Under the pieces are notes generated by a model. The model had not been told where the DNA came from, made no database searches, and saw only the letters and a list, made by a program, of their open reading frames with translations. A stretch of 37,675 nt of DNA from Cupriavidus sp. (GTDB lineage: Bacteria; Pseudomonadota; Gammaproteobacteria; Burkholderiales; Burkholderiaceae): assembly GCA_031181345.1 (NCBI GenBank), contig JAPSLC010000048.1, positions 1 to 37,675 on the forward strand. Direction: 5' to 3'. Below, in pieces: positions 16,699 to 24,341 of this stretch. Each line of letters starts with the position of its first letter. Position 1 is the first letter of the stretch. The position numbers and the translations under genes are program-made.

Positions 16699-17559
16699 AT
16701 GGAACTGATCAACTGGAACATTCAATGGGGGCGCGGCTGCGACGGAAAGGTCGATCTTGCCCGCACCGTATCGACGCTGCGTGGGCTGGCCGACTTCGAC
16801 GTGCTGTGCCTGCAGGAGGTGACCCGCGGCTTCGGCGAGATGCCGGGCAACCCGGGCGCGGACCAGGTCGCCGAACTGGCCGCGCTGCTTCCCGGCTATC
16901 ACCTGCTGTTCGCCCCCGCCGTCGACCGCTTCGGGCCCGACGACATGCCGCGCCAGTTCGGCAACCTGATCGCGACGCGCCTGCCGGTATGCGAGGTATT
17001 CCGTCATGCGCTGCCATGGCCGGCCGATCCAACCGTCGCCTCGATGCCGCGTGTCGCGCTCGAAGCGACGGTGATGGCCGGCACCCAGCGACTGCGCGTC
17101 ATCTGTACGCATCTGGAGTACTACTCGGCCTTGCAGCGCAACGCGCAGGCCGAGGCTCTGCGCGCGTGGCATGCCGAGGCCTGCCAGCATGCGGCAAAGC
17201 CCGGCCCGGCGGAACAGCGCTTCGGTCCGTTCACGCCCGAGCCGCGGCCGCGCAGCGCCATCCTGTGCGGCGACTTCAACAGCAAACCCGACGACGCGGC
17301 CTACCAGCGCCTGACCGCACCGTTCGACGACGGCACGCCGGCGTGGCGCGATGCCTGGCTGCATCTGCATCCGGGCCGACCGCATGCACCGACCTGCGCG
17401 CTCTACGACAAGGCGCAGTGGAACGAGCCGCCCTTCGCCTGCGATTTCATGCTGGTGACCGAGGATCTGCTGGGACGGGTAGTTCGTTGCGAGGTCGACG
17501 GCAGCACGCAGGCCTCGGACCATCAGCCGGTGCACCTGTCGCTGCGCGACTTCGAATAA
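16699..17559 (+). CDS. Endonuclease/exonuclease/phosphatase (EEP) family protein
   Basis: A 286-residue EEP-fold (DNase I-like) hydrolase. The metal and catalytic residues are visible: Asn-7 in MELINWNIQWG, Glu-40 in LCLQEV, His-138 in CTHLEYYS, Asp-192/Asn-194 in CGDFNSKP and Asp-274/His-275 in ASDHQP. No signal peptide is seen, so it should be cytoplasmic. The substrate (DNA, RNA or a phosphoester metabolite) cannot be told from these motifs. It is the only plus-strand gene between rlmD and the rpoS cluster, divergent from one and convergent with the other. GAGAGG precedes the ATG. Confidence 0.88.
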   Translation: MELINWNIQWGRGCDGKVDLARTVSTLRGLADFDVLCLQEVTRGFGEMPGNPGADQVAELAALLPGYHLLFAPAVDRFGPDDMPRQFGNLIATRLPVCEVFRHALPWPADPTVASMPRVALEATVMAGTQRLRVICTHLEYYSALQRNAQAEALRAWHAEACQHAAKPGPAEQRFGPFTPEPRPRSAILCGDFNSKPDDAAYQRLTAPFDDGTPAWRDAWLHLHPGRPHAPTCALYDKAQWNEPPFACDFMLVTEDLLGRVVRCEVDGSTQASDHQPVHLSLRDFE

Positions 17560-17571
17560 GGAATAAACGGA

Positions 17572-17596
17572 AACGGCCGGGGCGATGCCGGCCGTT
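17572..17596. terminator. Hairpin between convergent nuclease genes
   Basis: A perfect 9-bp stem aacggccgg/ccggccgtt with a 7-base loop lies between the EEP gene stop (17559) and the first base of the opposing exonuclease stop (17596). No T-run follows on either strand, so it is a weak terminator or mRNA-end stabiliser that could serve both directions. Confidence 0.45.
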
Positions 17597-18438
17597 CAGT
17601 CGATCTCTTCGTCGTCGGCCACGCGGCTCGACGGCTGCAGCTGGAAGGCCCGCAGATATTCCATCCACTGCGGCCCGGGCAGCTCCGCCAGCGATTCCTG
17701 CACCAGTTCGACTTCGGCGTCGAACTCGCGCGGTGTCAGGCCGCCGCGCATCATCTGGAAGCGGCAGTACATCAGATAGGTGTTGACGACGTCGGTCTCG
17801 CAATAGGCGCGGATCGCGCCGATCTGCCCTTGCTGGAACGCTTCCCACACCTTGCTGCCGTCCATCCCCATCTTGCCGGGGAAGCCGCACAGCTTGGCGA
17901 GGTCGTCCAGCGGCGCGCTGGCACGCGGCTGGTACATCGCCAGCAGGTCCATCAGATCCAGATGCCGCATGTGGTAGCGGCTGATGTAGTTGTTCCACTT
18001 GAATTCGCGGCTGTCGTCGTCGCGGCCCTCGCCCATTTCCCAATAGCGGGGCGCGCTGACGCCGTGGACCAGCCCGCGATAGTGCAGCACCGGCAGATCG
18101 AAACCGCCACCGTTCCACGACACCAGTTGCGGGCTGTAGCGTGCGATCAGTTCGTAGAAGCGCTGGATCAGCGTGGCTTCGCCGTCGTCCTCGCTGCCGA
18201 GCGAGCCGACGTGGAACAGCGCCGTGCCGTCGCGCTGCGTGCGGCGCAGCACGCAGGAGATCGCGACCACGCGTTGCAGGTGCAGGGGAAGAAAATCGCT
18301 GCCGGTTTTTTCTCGGCGCGCGGCGAAGGCCAGCTCCGCGACCTCGGCATCGCCCAGGCTCGGCGGATGGTCGTGCAGACGGCGCAGGCCGGCGACATCG
18401 GGAACCGTCTCGATGTCGAATACCAGCACAGGCGTCAT
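17596..18438 (-). CDS. Predicted 3'-5' exonuclease related to the PolB proofreading domain
   Basis: A 280-residue stand-alone DEDDy-type exonuclease (PolB-like family). ExoI is VLVFDIET (Asp-8, Glu-10), ExoII is SWNGGGFDLPVLHYR (Asp-114) and ExoIII is YCETDVVNTYLMY with Asp-216 and Tyr-221. No polymerase domain is attached. Its substrate in vivo is not established. The ATG overlaps the rpoS stop as ATGA, so it is probably translated from the rpoS mRNA and may therefore be richer in stressed or stationary cells; that is inference. Confidence 0.9.
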   Translation of the reverse strand: MTPVLVFDIETVPDVAGLRRLHDHPPSLGDAEVAELAFAARREKTGSDFLPLHLQRVVAISCVLRRTQRDGTALFHVGSLGSEDDGEATLIQRFYELIARYSPQLVSWNGGGFDLPVLHYRGLVHGVSAPRYWEMGEGRDDDSREFKWNNYISRYHMRHLDLMDLLAMYQPRASAPLDDLAKLCGFPGKMGMDGSKVWEAFQQGQIGAIRAYCETDVVNTYLMYCRFQMMRGGLTPREFDAEVELVQESLAELPGPQWMEYLRAFQLQPSSRVADDEEID

Positions 18439-19613
18439 AGAACCGCGTCCTTGCGCACCCCTTGCGAAGCGAAATGCCGCTTGAGCTTGACCAGCGCTTC
18501 CTGCTGGATCTGGCGCACGCGCTCGCGCGTCAGTCCCATCTCCTCGGCCAGCTCTTCCAGCGTGGCCGGCTCGATATGGTTCAGGCCGAAACGGCGCTCG
18601 ACGACATAGCGGTGCTTCTCGGACAGCCGCGCCAGCCACAGCTTCATCAGGTTCTCGAGCTCGCGGTGCGCGACCTCCTGATCCGGCGCGGCATTGTGTT
18701 CGTCCGACAGGAAGTCGAGCAGGCTCGAACCCGGATCGAGATCGAACGGCGTATCGAGCGAGGTCGTGTGTTCGTTCAGTGCGAGGACGTCCTGCACTTC
18801 GTCAGGGGTCTTGCCGAGCAGATGCGCGATGTCCTCGAGGCTGGCATCGCGTCCGTCGGTGCCGCCCTTCTCCAGATGCCGCTTGGCGCGCAGCACCTGA
18901 TTGAGTTCGCGGATCACGTGCACCGGCAGGCGGACCGTGCGGGCCTGGTTCATGATCGCGCGTTCGATGCTCTGGCGGATCCACCAGGTGGCATAGGTCG
19001 AGAAACGGAAGCCGCGCGAGGGATCGAACTTCTCGATCGCATGCATCAGGCCTAGGTTGCCCTCCTCGATCAGATCGAGCAGCGGCACGCCGCGATTCAA
19101 ATAGCCCTTGGCGATGCTGACGACCAGGCGCAGGTTGCGCTCGATCATGACCTGACGCGCGGAGAAATCGCCGTCCTTGGCCAGCGTCGAGAAATGGAGT
19201 TCTTCGGGAGCCGACAGCAGCGGCTTGATGCTGATGCGGTTCAGATAGTGCTGAACGGTATCGGCGGCGAGTTCGGTATGCAGGGCGCTGCGGAATTCTT
19301 CCTGCTCGGTGGCGACCGTTTCGGTCGTGCCCTCTTCCTCGTCGCTCTCGCTCTCGCTCTCGCGCTCGCCTTCGTCATCGTCGCGCGCAACCGCATCGCC
19401 GTCGTCGGCCATCAGATCGGCCTCGCGCAAACCCACTGCGCCCGCGCCGGGCGCGATCGGTTCGTCGGTCAGGGGAATCAGCTCGGCCGCCAGATCGTGA
19501 TCGTAGCCATCGGCTTGACCGTCACGATGTGCCACACCAGAACGTGCTTCCGGTTGCTTGGCACGACGGGTGCGGCTGGCGGTTCCGGAGGAGACTGTTT
19601 TCTGGCGTGGCAT
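18435..19613 (-). CDS. rpoS: RNA polymerase sigma factor RpoS (sigma-38)
   Basis: A 392-residue group 2 sigma factor. Regions are visible in order: 1.2 (DTVQHYLNRISIKPLL, from about 119), 2 (LRLVVSIAKGYLNRGVPL, DLIEEGNLGLMHAIEKFD, FSTYATWWIRQSIERA), 3 (ASLEDIAHLLGKTPDEVQ) and 4 (LEELAEEMGLTRERVRQIQQ). The N-terminal 118 residues are longer than in E. coli and contain an acidic Ser/Glu stretch (GERESESESDEEE) encoded by a 6-bp repeat. GAGG stands four bases before the ATG. It lies six bases after nlpD, the context that identifies RpoS rather than another group 2 sigma factor, and its stop is fused ATGA with the exonuclease gene. Confidence 0.94.
   Translation of the reverse strand: MPRQKTVSSGTASRTRRAKQPEARSGVAHRDGQADGYDHDLAAELIPLTDEPIAPGAGAVGLREADLMADDGDAVARDDDEGERESESESDEEEGTTETVATEQEEFRSALHTELAADTVQHYLNRISIKPLLSAPEELHFSTLAKDGDFSARQVMIERNLRLVVSIAKGYLNRGVPLLDLIEEGNLGLMHAIEKFDPSRGFRFSTYATWWIRQSIERAIMNQARTVRLPVHVIRELNQVLRAKRHLEKGGTDGRDASLEDIAHLLGKTPDEVQDVLALNEHTTSLDTPFDLDPGSSLLDFLSDEHNAAPDQEVAHRELENLMKLWLARLSEKHRYVVERRFGLNHIEPATLEELAEEMGLTRERVRQIQQEALVKLKRHFASQGVRKDAVL
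19342..19368. repeat. Hexanucleotide micro-repeat inside rpoS
   Basis: Three copies of cgctct followed by cgcgct run in tandem and encode the ESESES stretch. Changes in copy number would keep frame. Confidence 0.6.
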
Positions 19614-19619
19614 GAACCC

Positions 19620-20486
19620 TCACTGTGGCGGCAAATACCGCATCGGATCGACCGGTTTCCCGTTCCTGCGAACCTCGAAATGCAGTTTCACGCGATCGGC
19701 ATCGGTATTGCCCATCTCTGCAATTTTCTGACCCCGGCGGACCGTTGCCTGCTCTGTCACGACGACCTTGTCGTTGTGGCCGTAGGCAGTAAGAAAAGTC
19801 TCGTTGTGTTTGATGATGACAAGATTCCCGTAGCCGCGCAAGGGGCCTACGTGAATCACCCGACCGTCGTCCGCAGCGAGCACCGCATCGCCGCGCTGAC
19901 CGCTGATATCGATGCCCTTGTTGCCCTTTTCGTCGAAGCGGCCGAGCAGCGTACCGCGTGCGGGCCATGCCAGTTGGACCTCGCCGTTGGCGGCCGCTGC
20001 GGGGCTCGTGCCGGCAGCGGCCGGAGCGGACGCACCGGCGGGCGCGGCGCCGTTCGCGCCTGGCGTAGTGGCCGGCGGCAGTGTCGCCTGTTCCAGCGGC
20101 TGGCCTTGCACCGCGGCCGGCGCGACCGGCATGGTCGCAACGCCGGTCGCCGCATTGACGTCCGCGCCCGGCGGCACGATGCGCAGCAGTTGGCCGACCT
20201 CGATCTGGTTGGCGTTGACGATATTGTTCCAGGCCGCGACATCGCGATACGACTGGCCGTTCTCGAGGGCGATGCGATACAGCGTATCGCCGCGCTTGAC
20301 CCGATAGTAGCCGGGGGGTGCGGGCTCGACCGGTGCGATCGTGGTCCCGGTACCGCCGGCGGTGCGGTCGATCACGGGCGCGGGCATCGGCGAGGAAGCG
20401 CAGGCGGCCAGCAGGGCCGCCAGCAGCGAGGCGGTGGCCAGCTGGCCCGCACGGATAAGGCGTTGCGAAGTCACGGTGTTGTGCAT
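19620..20486 (-). CDS. nlpD: NlpD, LysM/LytM lipoprotein (amidase activator type)
   Basis: A 288-residue outer-membrane lipoprotein: lipobox LLAAC (LLAALLAACASSP), a LysM domain (YYRVKRGDTLYRIALENG), an Ala/Pro-rich linker and a C-terminal LytM/M23 domain. The first metal-site histidine is replaced (GNKGIDISGQ in place of an HxxxD motif), as in E. coli NlpD, so it should activate a cell-wall amidase for daughter-cell separation rather than cut peptidoglycan itself. It lies just upstream of rpoS; in E. coli a major rpoS promoter is inside nlpD and the same is likely here, though I cannot place it. Confidence 0.93.
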   Translation of the reverse strand: MHNTVTSQRLIRAGQLATASLLAALLAACASSPMPAPVIDRTAGGTGTTIAPVEPAPPGYYRVKRGDTLYRIALENGQSYRDVAAWNNIVNANQIEVGQLLRIVPPGADVNAATGVATMPVAPAAVQGQPLEQATLPPATTPGANGAAPAGASAPAAAGTSPAAAANGEVQLAWPARGTLLGRFDEKGNKGIDISGQRGDAVLAADDGRVIHVGPLRGYGNLVIIKHNETFLTAYGHNDKVVVTEQATVRRGQKIAEMGNTDADRVKLHFEVRRNGKPVDPMRYLPPQ

Positions 20487-20494
20487 AGTTCGAC

Positions 20495-21415
20495 TCAGGT
20501 GGTGCCCGATTTTAATGGCACAAAGAAAACGGCTTCAAGCGCGGTGCGGTGAAAACGATGCCGGTTCCGGCGCTCGATCAGCAGCAATTGCTGCGTCACG
20601 GTCTGCCCCTGCTTGTGCCCGTCCGCGCTGGCGGACGCGACCGCGACCGGCGCGATCAGCCGGCCGCCGACCTCCAGCTGTTCCAGCAGCGCCTCCGGCA
20701 CTTCCATGCCGGCGGCGGCCAGGATGATCGCGGAGAACGGCGCGGCCTGGGGCAACCCCAGCATGCCGTCGCCATAGTGCAGGCGCAGATTGGGCAGCCG
20801 CAGCGCGCGCAGGTTGGCCTTGGCCTGTTCGTGCAGCGGCCGGATCCGCTCGATCGAAAACACGTCCCGCGCGACCAGGCTCAGCACCGCGGCCTGGTAG
20901 CCGCAGCCGGTGCCGATCTCCAGCACGCGCTCGAGCGGCTGCGCGGGCGCCAGGCCATGGCGCAGCAATTCGATCATGCGGGCCACCACCGAAGGCTTGG
21001 AGATGGTCTGCTGATGGCCGATCGGCAGCGCCGCGTCCTCGTAGGCCTGCGAGGCCAGCCCCGGCTCCAGGAACAGATGGCGCGGCACGGTGGCGATCGC
21101 CTGCAGCACGCGCTCGTCGCGAATGCCGCCGTTGCGCAGCCGCGCGGCCAACGCGGCGCGCGCGCGGTCCGAGGCCATGCCGCCACCGCCCACGCTGGCC
21201 GCGATGGTGCGGGCCTGCACGGCGCTGCCCGGCGGTGCGGGCGCCGGCACGGGCGCGGCGGCGGGCGGCACACGGCGCGCCGGCGTCGGCGCCGGCGTGG
21301 CCGCGCGCTTGCCCACCATGGCCGGCAGGCCGGCGGTCCGCGCGGGCGCGGGCTTGCGCTCGACCACGGAGTCGAGCGTCAGCGGAAACTTCGGACGGCG
21401 CGGGCTCGAACTCAT
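20495..21415 (-). CDS. pcm: Protein-L-isoaspartate O-methyltransferase
   Basis: A 306-residue SAM-dependent repair methyltransferase for isoaspartyl residues in aged proteins. The conserved part starts near residue 82 (RARAALAARLRNGGIRDERV). The PCMT signature is PIGHQQTISKPSVVARMIEL, and the SAM motif is VLEIGTGCGYQAAVLS. The preceding 80 residues are a Pro/Ala-rich extension absent from the roughly 210-residue E. coli enzyme. The ATG at 21415 is used; a later ATG (MASDRARAA) would give the classical length. It is in the surE-pcm-nlpD-rpoS string, with 8 bases to nlpD. Confidence 0.92.
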   Translation of the reverse strand: MSSSPRRPKFPLTLDSVVERKPAPARTAGLPAMVGKRAATPAPTPARRVPPAAAPVPAPAPPGSAVQARTIAASVGGGGMASDRARAALAARLRNGGIRDERVLQAIATVPRHLFLEPGLASQAYEDAALPIGHQQTISKPSVVARMIELLRHGLAPAQPLERVLEIGTGCGYQAAVLSLVARDVFSIERIRPLHEQAKANLRALRLPNLRLHYGDGMLGLPQAAPFSAIILAAAGMEVPEALLEQLEVGGRLIAPVAVASASADGHKQGQTVTQQLLLIERRNRHRFHRTALEAVFFVPLKSGTT

Positions 21416-21460
21416 GGCCTCAACGCGCCCATGGTCCCGGCCGCCGGCACGCGGCTGGCC

Positions 21461-22213
21461 TCATTGGAGCCATTGCCGCAGCGTATCGAGCTGGGCGCGA
21501 TGGGTCAGATCCAGTTGCAGGGGCGTCAGCGAAACGAAGCCCTCCGCGGTCGCGTGGAAATCGGTGCCTTCGCTGGCATCGAGCGCATCGCCGGCCGGGC
21601 CGATCCAGTAGTTGGTCTCGCCGCGCGGATTGACCTGCGAGATCACCGGCTGCGAAGGATGGCGCTTGCCCAGCCGCGTGGCGCGCAGCCCGCGGATATG
21701 TTCGAACGGCAGATTGGGGATATTGACGTTGAGCAGGAACGGTTCGCGCGGCGGCGTCGCGATGGCGCGCTCGACGATGCCGCGCGCGATACGGGCCGCG
21801 GCGTCCAGATGTTCCCAGCCCTTGTCGACCTGCGAGAAGGCGATCGACGGGATGCCCAGCAGAAAGCCTTCGATCGCGGCGGCGACGGTGCCGGAGTACA
21901 GCACGTCCTCGCCCATGTTCTGGCCCTGGTTGATGCCCGATACCACCAGGTCCGGCTTTTCGTCGAGCAGGCCGGTCAGCGCGATATGCACGCAGTCGGT
22001 CGGCGTGCCGTTGACGAAGCGAAATCCTTTTTGCACCCCCTCGCGCGCCTCGAATACCGTCAGCGGCCGCTGCAGGGTCAGCGAATTCGATGCGCCGCTA
22101 TGATTCTGCTCGGGGGCAATCACGGTGATACGGCCCAGGGGCGCCAGCGCGGCATGCAGCATGGCAAGTCCCGGCGCGAGGTAACCGTCGTCGTTGGCGA
22201 GAAGGATGTGCAT
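21461..22213 (-). CDS. surE: SurE, 5'/3'-nucleotidase (survival protein)
   Basis: A 250-residue metal-dependent phosphatase of nucleoside monophosphates. The start MHILLANDDGYLAPG contains the metal-binding Asp-8/Asp-9; further ligands are in NHSGASNSLTL and in VSGINQGQNMGEDVLYSGT. ATG 22213 gives the family N-terminus exactly; the open frame upstream is not conserved. It heads the surE-pcm-nlpD-rpoS string, a conserved stationary-phase group, and is divergent from the oxidoreductase at 22411. Confidence 0.96.
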   Translation of the reverse strand: MHILLANDDGYLAPGLAMLHAALAPLGRITVIAPEQNHSGASNSLTLQRPLTVFEAREGVQKGFRFVNGTPTDCVHIALTGLLDEKPDLVVSGINQGQNMGEDVLYSGTVAAAIEGFLLGIPSIAFSQVDKGWEHLDAAARIARGIVERAIATPPREPFLLNVNIPNLPFEHIRGLRATRLGKRHPSQPVISQVNPRGETNYWIGPAGDALDASEGTDFHATAEGFVSLTPLQLDLTHRAQLDTLRQWLQ

Positions 22214-22343
22214 GGCCGCGATTGTACCCGACGCGATTGCGATGGCGTCGCGCAAAGGTGCCCGCCGCCCTCGCCTTTCTTGCCCCAAGCGCCGCCACCA
22301 TGGCGCTTCGCCGCCGAACTGAACGACCGTACTATTTCTACGC

Positions 22344-22349
22344 TACACT
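22344..22349 (+). promoter_or_regulatory. Possible -10 box for the quinone-oxidoreductase-like gene
   Basis: TACACT lies 61 bases before the ATG in an AT-richer patch (actatttcta). The best upstream partner, TGAACG at 18 bases spacing, matches only half of a -35 consensus, so this is weak. Confidence 0.25.
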
Positions 22350-22410
22350 AGCCCGGGCCGCGTGGCCGCGCGGTCCAGATCGAGGCATCAAGACATTCAA
22401 TGGAGACACG

Positions 22411-23385
22411 ATGAAAGCCGTACTGTGCAAAGCCTGGGGCCCACCCGATTCGCTGGTGCTCGAAACCCTGCCCGACCTGGTCGCCGGTCCCGGCGAAGTG
22501 GTGATCGACGTCAAGGCCGCCGGCGTCAATTTCCCCGACGTGCTGATCATCCAGAACAAGTACCAGGCCAAGCCGCAGCTGCCCTTCTCGCCCGGCTCCG
22601 AGCTGGCCGGCATCGTGAACTCGGTCGGCGATGGCGTCAGCCACGTCAAACCCGGCGACAAGGTGATCGCCTATCTCGGCAACGGCGCCTTCGCGACGCA
22701 GGCCAAGGCGCCCGCCGCCGCGGTGGTGCCGATGCCGCCGGGCATCGATTTCGAGACCGCCGCCGCCTTCACGCTGACCTATGGCACCTCGCACCATGCG
22801 GTGGTCGATCGCGGCGAGCTGAAGGCCGGCCAGACCATGCTGGTGCTCGGCGCGGCCGGCGGCGTGGGCCTGGCAGCGATCGAGATCGGCAAGGCGATCG
22901 GCGCGCGCGTGATCGCGGCCGCGTCGACAGACGAGAAGCTGGCCGTCTGCAAGGAACATGGCGCCGACGCGCTGATCAACTACAGCACCGAGGACCTGCG
23001 CGAGCGCATCAAGGCGCTGACCGACGGCAAGGGTCCGGACGTCATCTATGACCCGGTCGGCGGCATCTATGCGGAACCCGCATTCCGCTCGATCGGCTGG
23101 CGCGGCCGCTATCTCGTGGTGGGCTTCGCCAACGGCGAGATTCCGAAGATGCCGCTGAACCTGGCGCTGCTCAAAGGGGCCTCGCTGGTCGGCGTGTTCT
23201 GGGGCGAATTCACGCGCCGCGAGCCGCGTGCCAACCAGGCCAACATGGCGCAGATGCTGGGCTGGATGAAGGAAGGCAAGATCCGCCCGCACATCTCGGC
23301 GCGCTATCCGCTGGAACAGGCGGCGCAGGCGCTGAAGGACATGGAAGCGCGCAAGGTCACCGGCAAGATCGTGATCGTGCCCTGA
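22411..23385 (+). CDS. NADPH:quinone oxidoreductase-like MDR-family protein
   Basis: A 324-residue zinc-free medium-chain dehydrogenase/reductase. The N-terminal catalytic domain has AAGVNFPDVLIIQNKYQ and FSPGSELAGIVNSVG. The Rossmann motif is LGAAGGVGLAAIEIGKAIGA, and the C-terminus is LEQAAQALKDMEARKVTGK. No structural-zinc cysteines are present, which fits the quinone reductase/enoyl reductase branch using NADPH. The natural substrate is not predictable. ATG 22411 has GGAG six bases upstream. It stands alone on the plus strand. Confidence 0.9.
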   Translation: MKAVLCKAWGPPDSLVLETLPDLVAGPGEVVIDVKAAGVNFPDVLIIQNKYQAKPQLPFSPGSELAGIVNSVGDGVSHVKPGDKVIAYLGNGAFATQAKAPAAAVVPMPPGIDFETAAAFTLTYGTSHHAVVDRGELKAGQTMLVLGAAGGVGLAAIEIGKAIGARVIAAASTDEKLAVCKEHGADALINYSTEDLRERIKALTDGKGPDVIYDPVGGIYAEPAFRSIGWRGRYLVVGFANGEIPKMPLNLALLKGASLVGVFWGEFTRREPRANQANMAQMLGWMKEGKIRPHISARYPLEQAAQALKDMEARKVTGKIVIVP

Positions 23386-23409
23386 AGCTTCTCCAAATCG
23401 CTAAGACGC

Positions 23410-23435
23410 CCCCTCTCCCGCAAGCGGGAGAGGGG
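23410..23435. repeat. Palindromic repeat, copy 1 (CCCCTCTCCCGC type)
   Basis: A perfect 12-bp inverted repeat, cccctctcccgc and its complement separated by aa. It lies in the 94-base gap between convergent genes and could act as a two-way terminator. The same palindrome recurs twice near 30298-30399. Confidence 0.85.
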
Positions 23436-23479
23436 CGAAGACCGTCGCTGACTGTCGGTCTACCGTCGCCCGCCTCGCC

Positions 23480-24271
23480 CTACAGCTTCTCCGTCTCCCC
23501 GCTCCTGGGCTGCCACTTCATCAGCCGGCGCTCCACCACCCCCACCATCCAGTCCAGCACCAGCGCGAACGCGGTCAGCACCACGATGCCCGCGAACACC
23601 GTGTTGATGTCGAACGTTCCCTCCGCCTGCAGGATCAGATAGCCGACGCCGCGCGCCGAGCCCAGGTATTCGCCGACCACCGCGCCGACGAAGGCCAGGC
23701 CCACCGAGGTATGCAGCGACGAGAACACCCAGCTGGTCGCGCTCGGCAGATAGACATGGCGCAGCAGCTGCTGCCGGTTGGCGCCCAGCATGCGGGCGTT
23801 GGCCAGCACCACCGGGCTGACCTCCTTGACGCCCTGGTAGACGTTGAAGAAGACGATGAAGAACACCAGCGTCACCGCCAGCGCGACCTTGGACCAGATC
23901 CCCAGGCCGAACCACACCGCGAAGATCGGCGCCAGAATCACGCGCGGCATCGAGTTCATCGCCTTGATATACGGATCCAGGATGGCCGAGGCGACCGGGC
24001 TCAACGCCAGCCACAGGCCCACGCCCAGGCCCGCGAAGGTGCCGATGCCGAAGGCCAGCACCGTCTCGAGCAGCGTCACGCCCAGATGCAGGTAGATGTC
24101 GCGCTCGACGAAGAACCAGCTCCATACGCGCTGCGCCACCAGCCACGGCTCGCCAAAGAAGAACGCCACCTGCTGCGAGCGCGTCGCCAGGTGCCAGGCG
24201 CCGAGAATGACCACGAGGACGAGCAGCTGCCAGACGCGCAGCATGCCTTTGGAATCGGTACGGAATGCCAT
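23480..24271 (-). CDS. ABC transporter permease, SsuC/TauC-like
   Basis: A 263-residue inner-membrane permease of the BPD transport family. Membrane segments include LLVLVVILGAWHLATRS and VALAVTLVFFIVFFNVYQG. The EAA loop that docks the ATPase is LANARMLGANRQQLLRHVYLP. It starts at ATG 24271 (MAFRTDSKGMLR); the frame is open further upstream through a low-complexity stretch. It lies 70 bases after the ATPase gene on the same strand. Family members carry nitrate, sulfonates, taurine, pyrimidine precursors or aromatic acids; the substrate is not assigned. Confidence 0.9.
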   Translation of the reverse strand: MAFRTDSKGMLRVWQLLVLVVILGAWHLATRSQQVAFFFGEPWLVAQRVWSWFFVERDIYLHLGVTLLETVLAFGIGTFAGLGVGLWLALSPVASAILDPYIKAMNSMPRVILAPIFAVWFGLGIWSKVALAVTLVFFIVFFNVYQGVKEVSPVVLANARMLGANRQQLLRHVYLPSATSWVFSSLHTSVGLAFVGAVVGEYLGSARGVGYLILQAEGTFDINTVFAGIVVLTAFALVLDWMVGVVERRLMKWQPRSGETEKL

Positions 24272-24301
24272 GGATCGTTTTTGCTTGTGAGTTCCGGGAT
24301 C

Positions 24302-24325
24302 GTCGGTGTCGCTGTCGGTGTCGCC
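24302..24325. repeat. Duplicated 12-bp unit between ATPase and permease genes
   Basis: gtcggtgtcgct and gtcggtgtcgcc are adjacent, a 12-base duplication with one difference, in the 70-base gap. Confidence 0.65.
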
Positions 24326-24341
24326 GCCGATAGTGGGCGCC

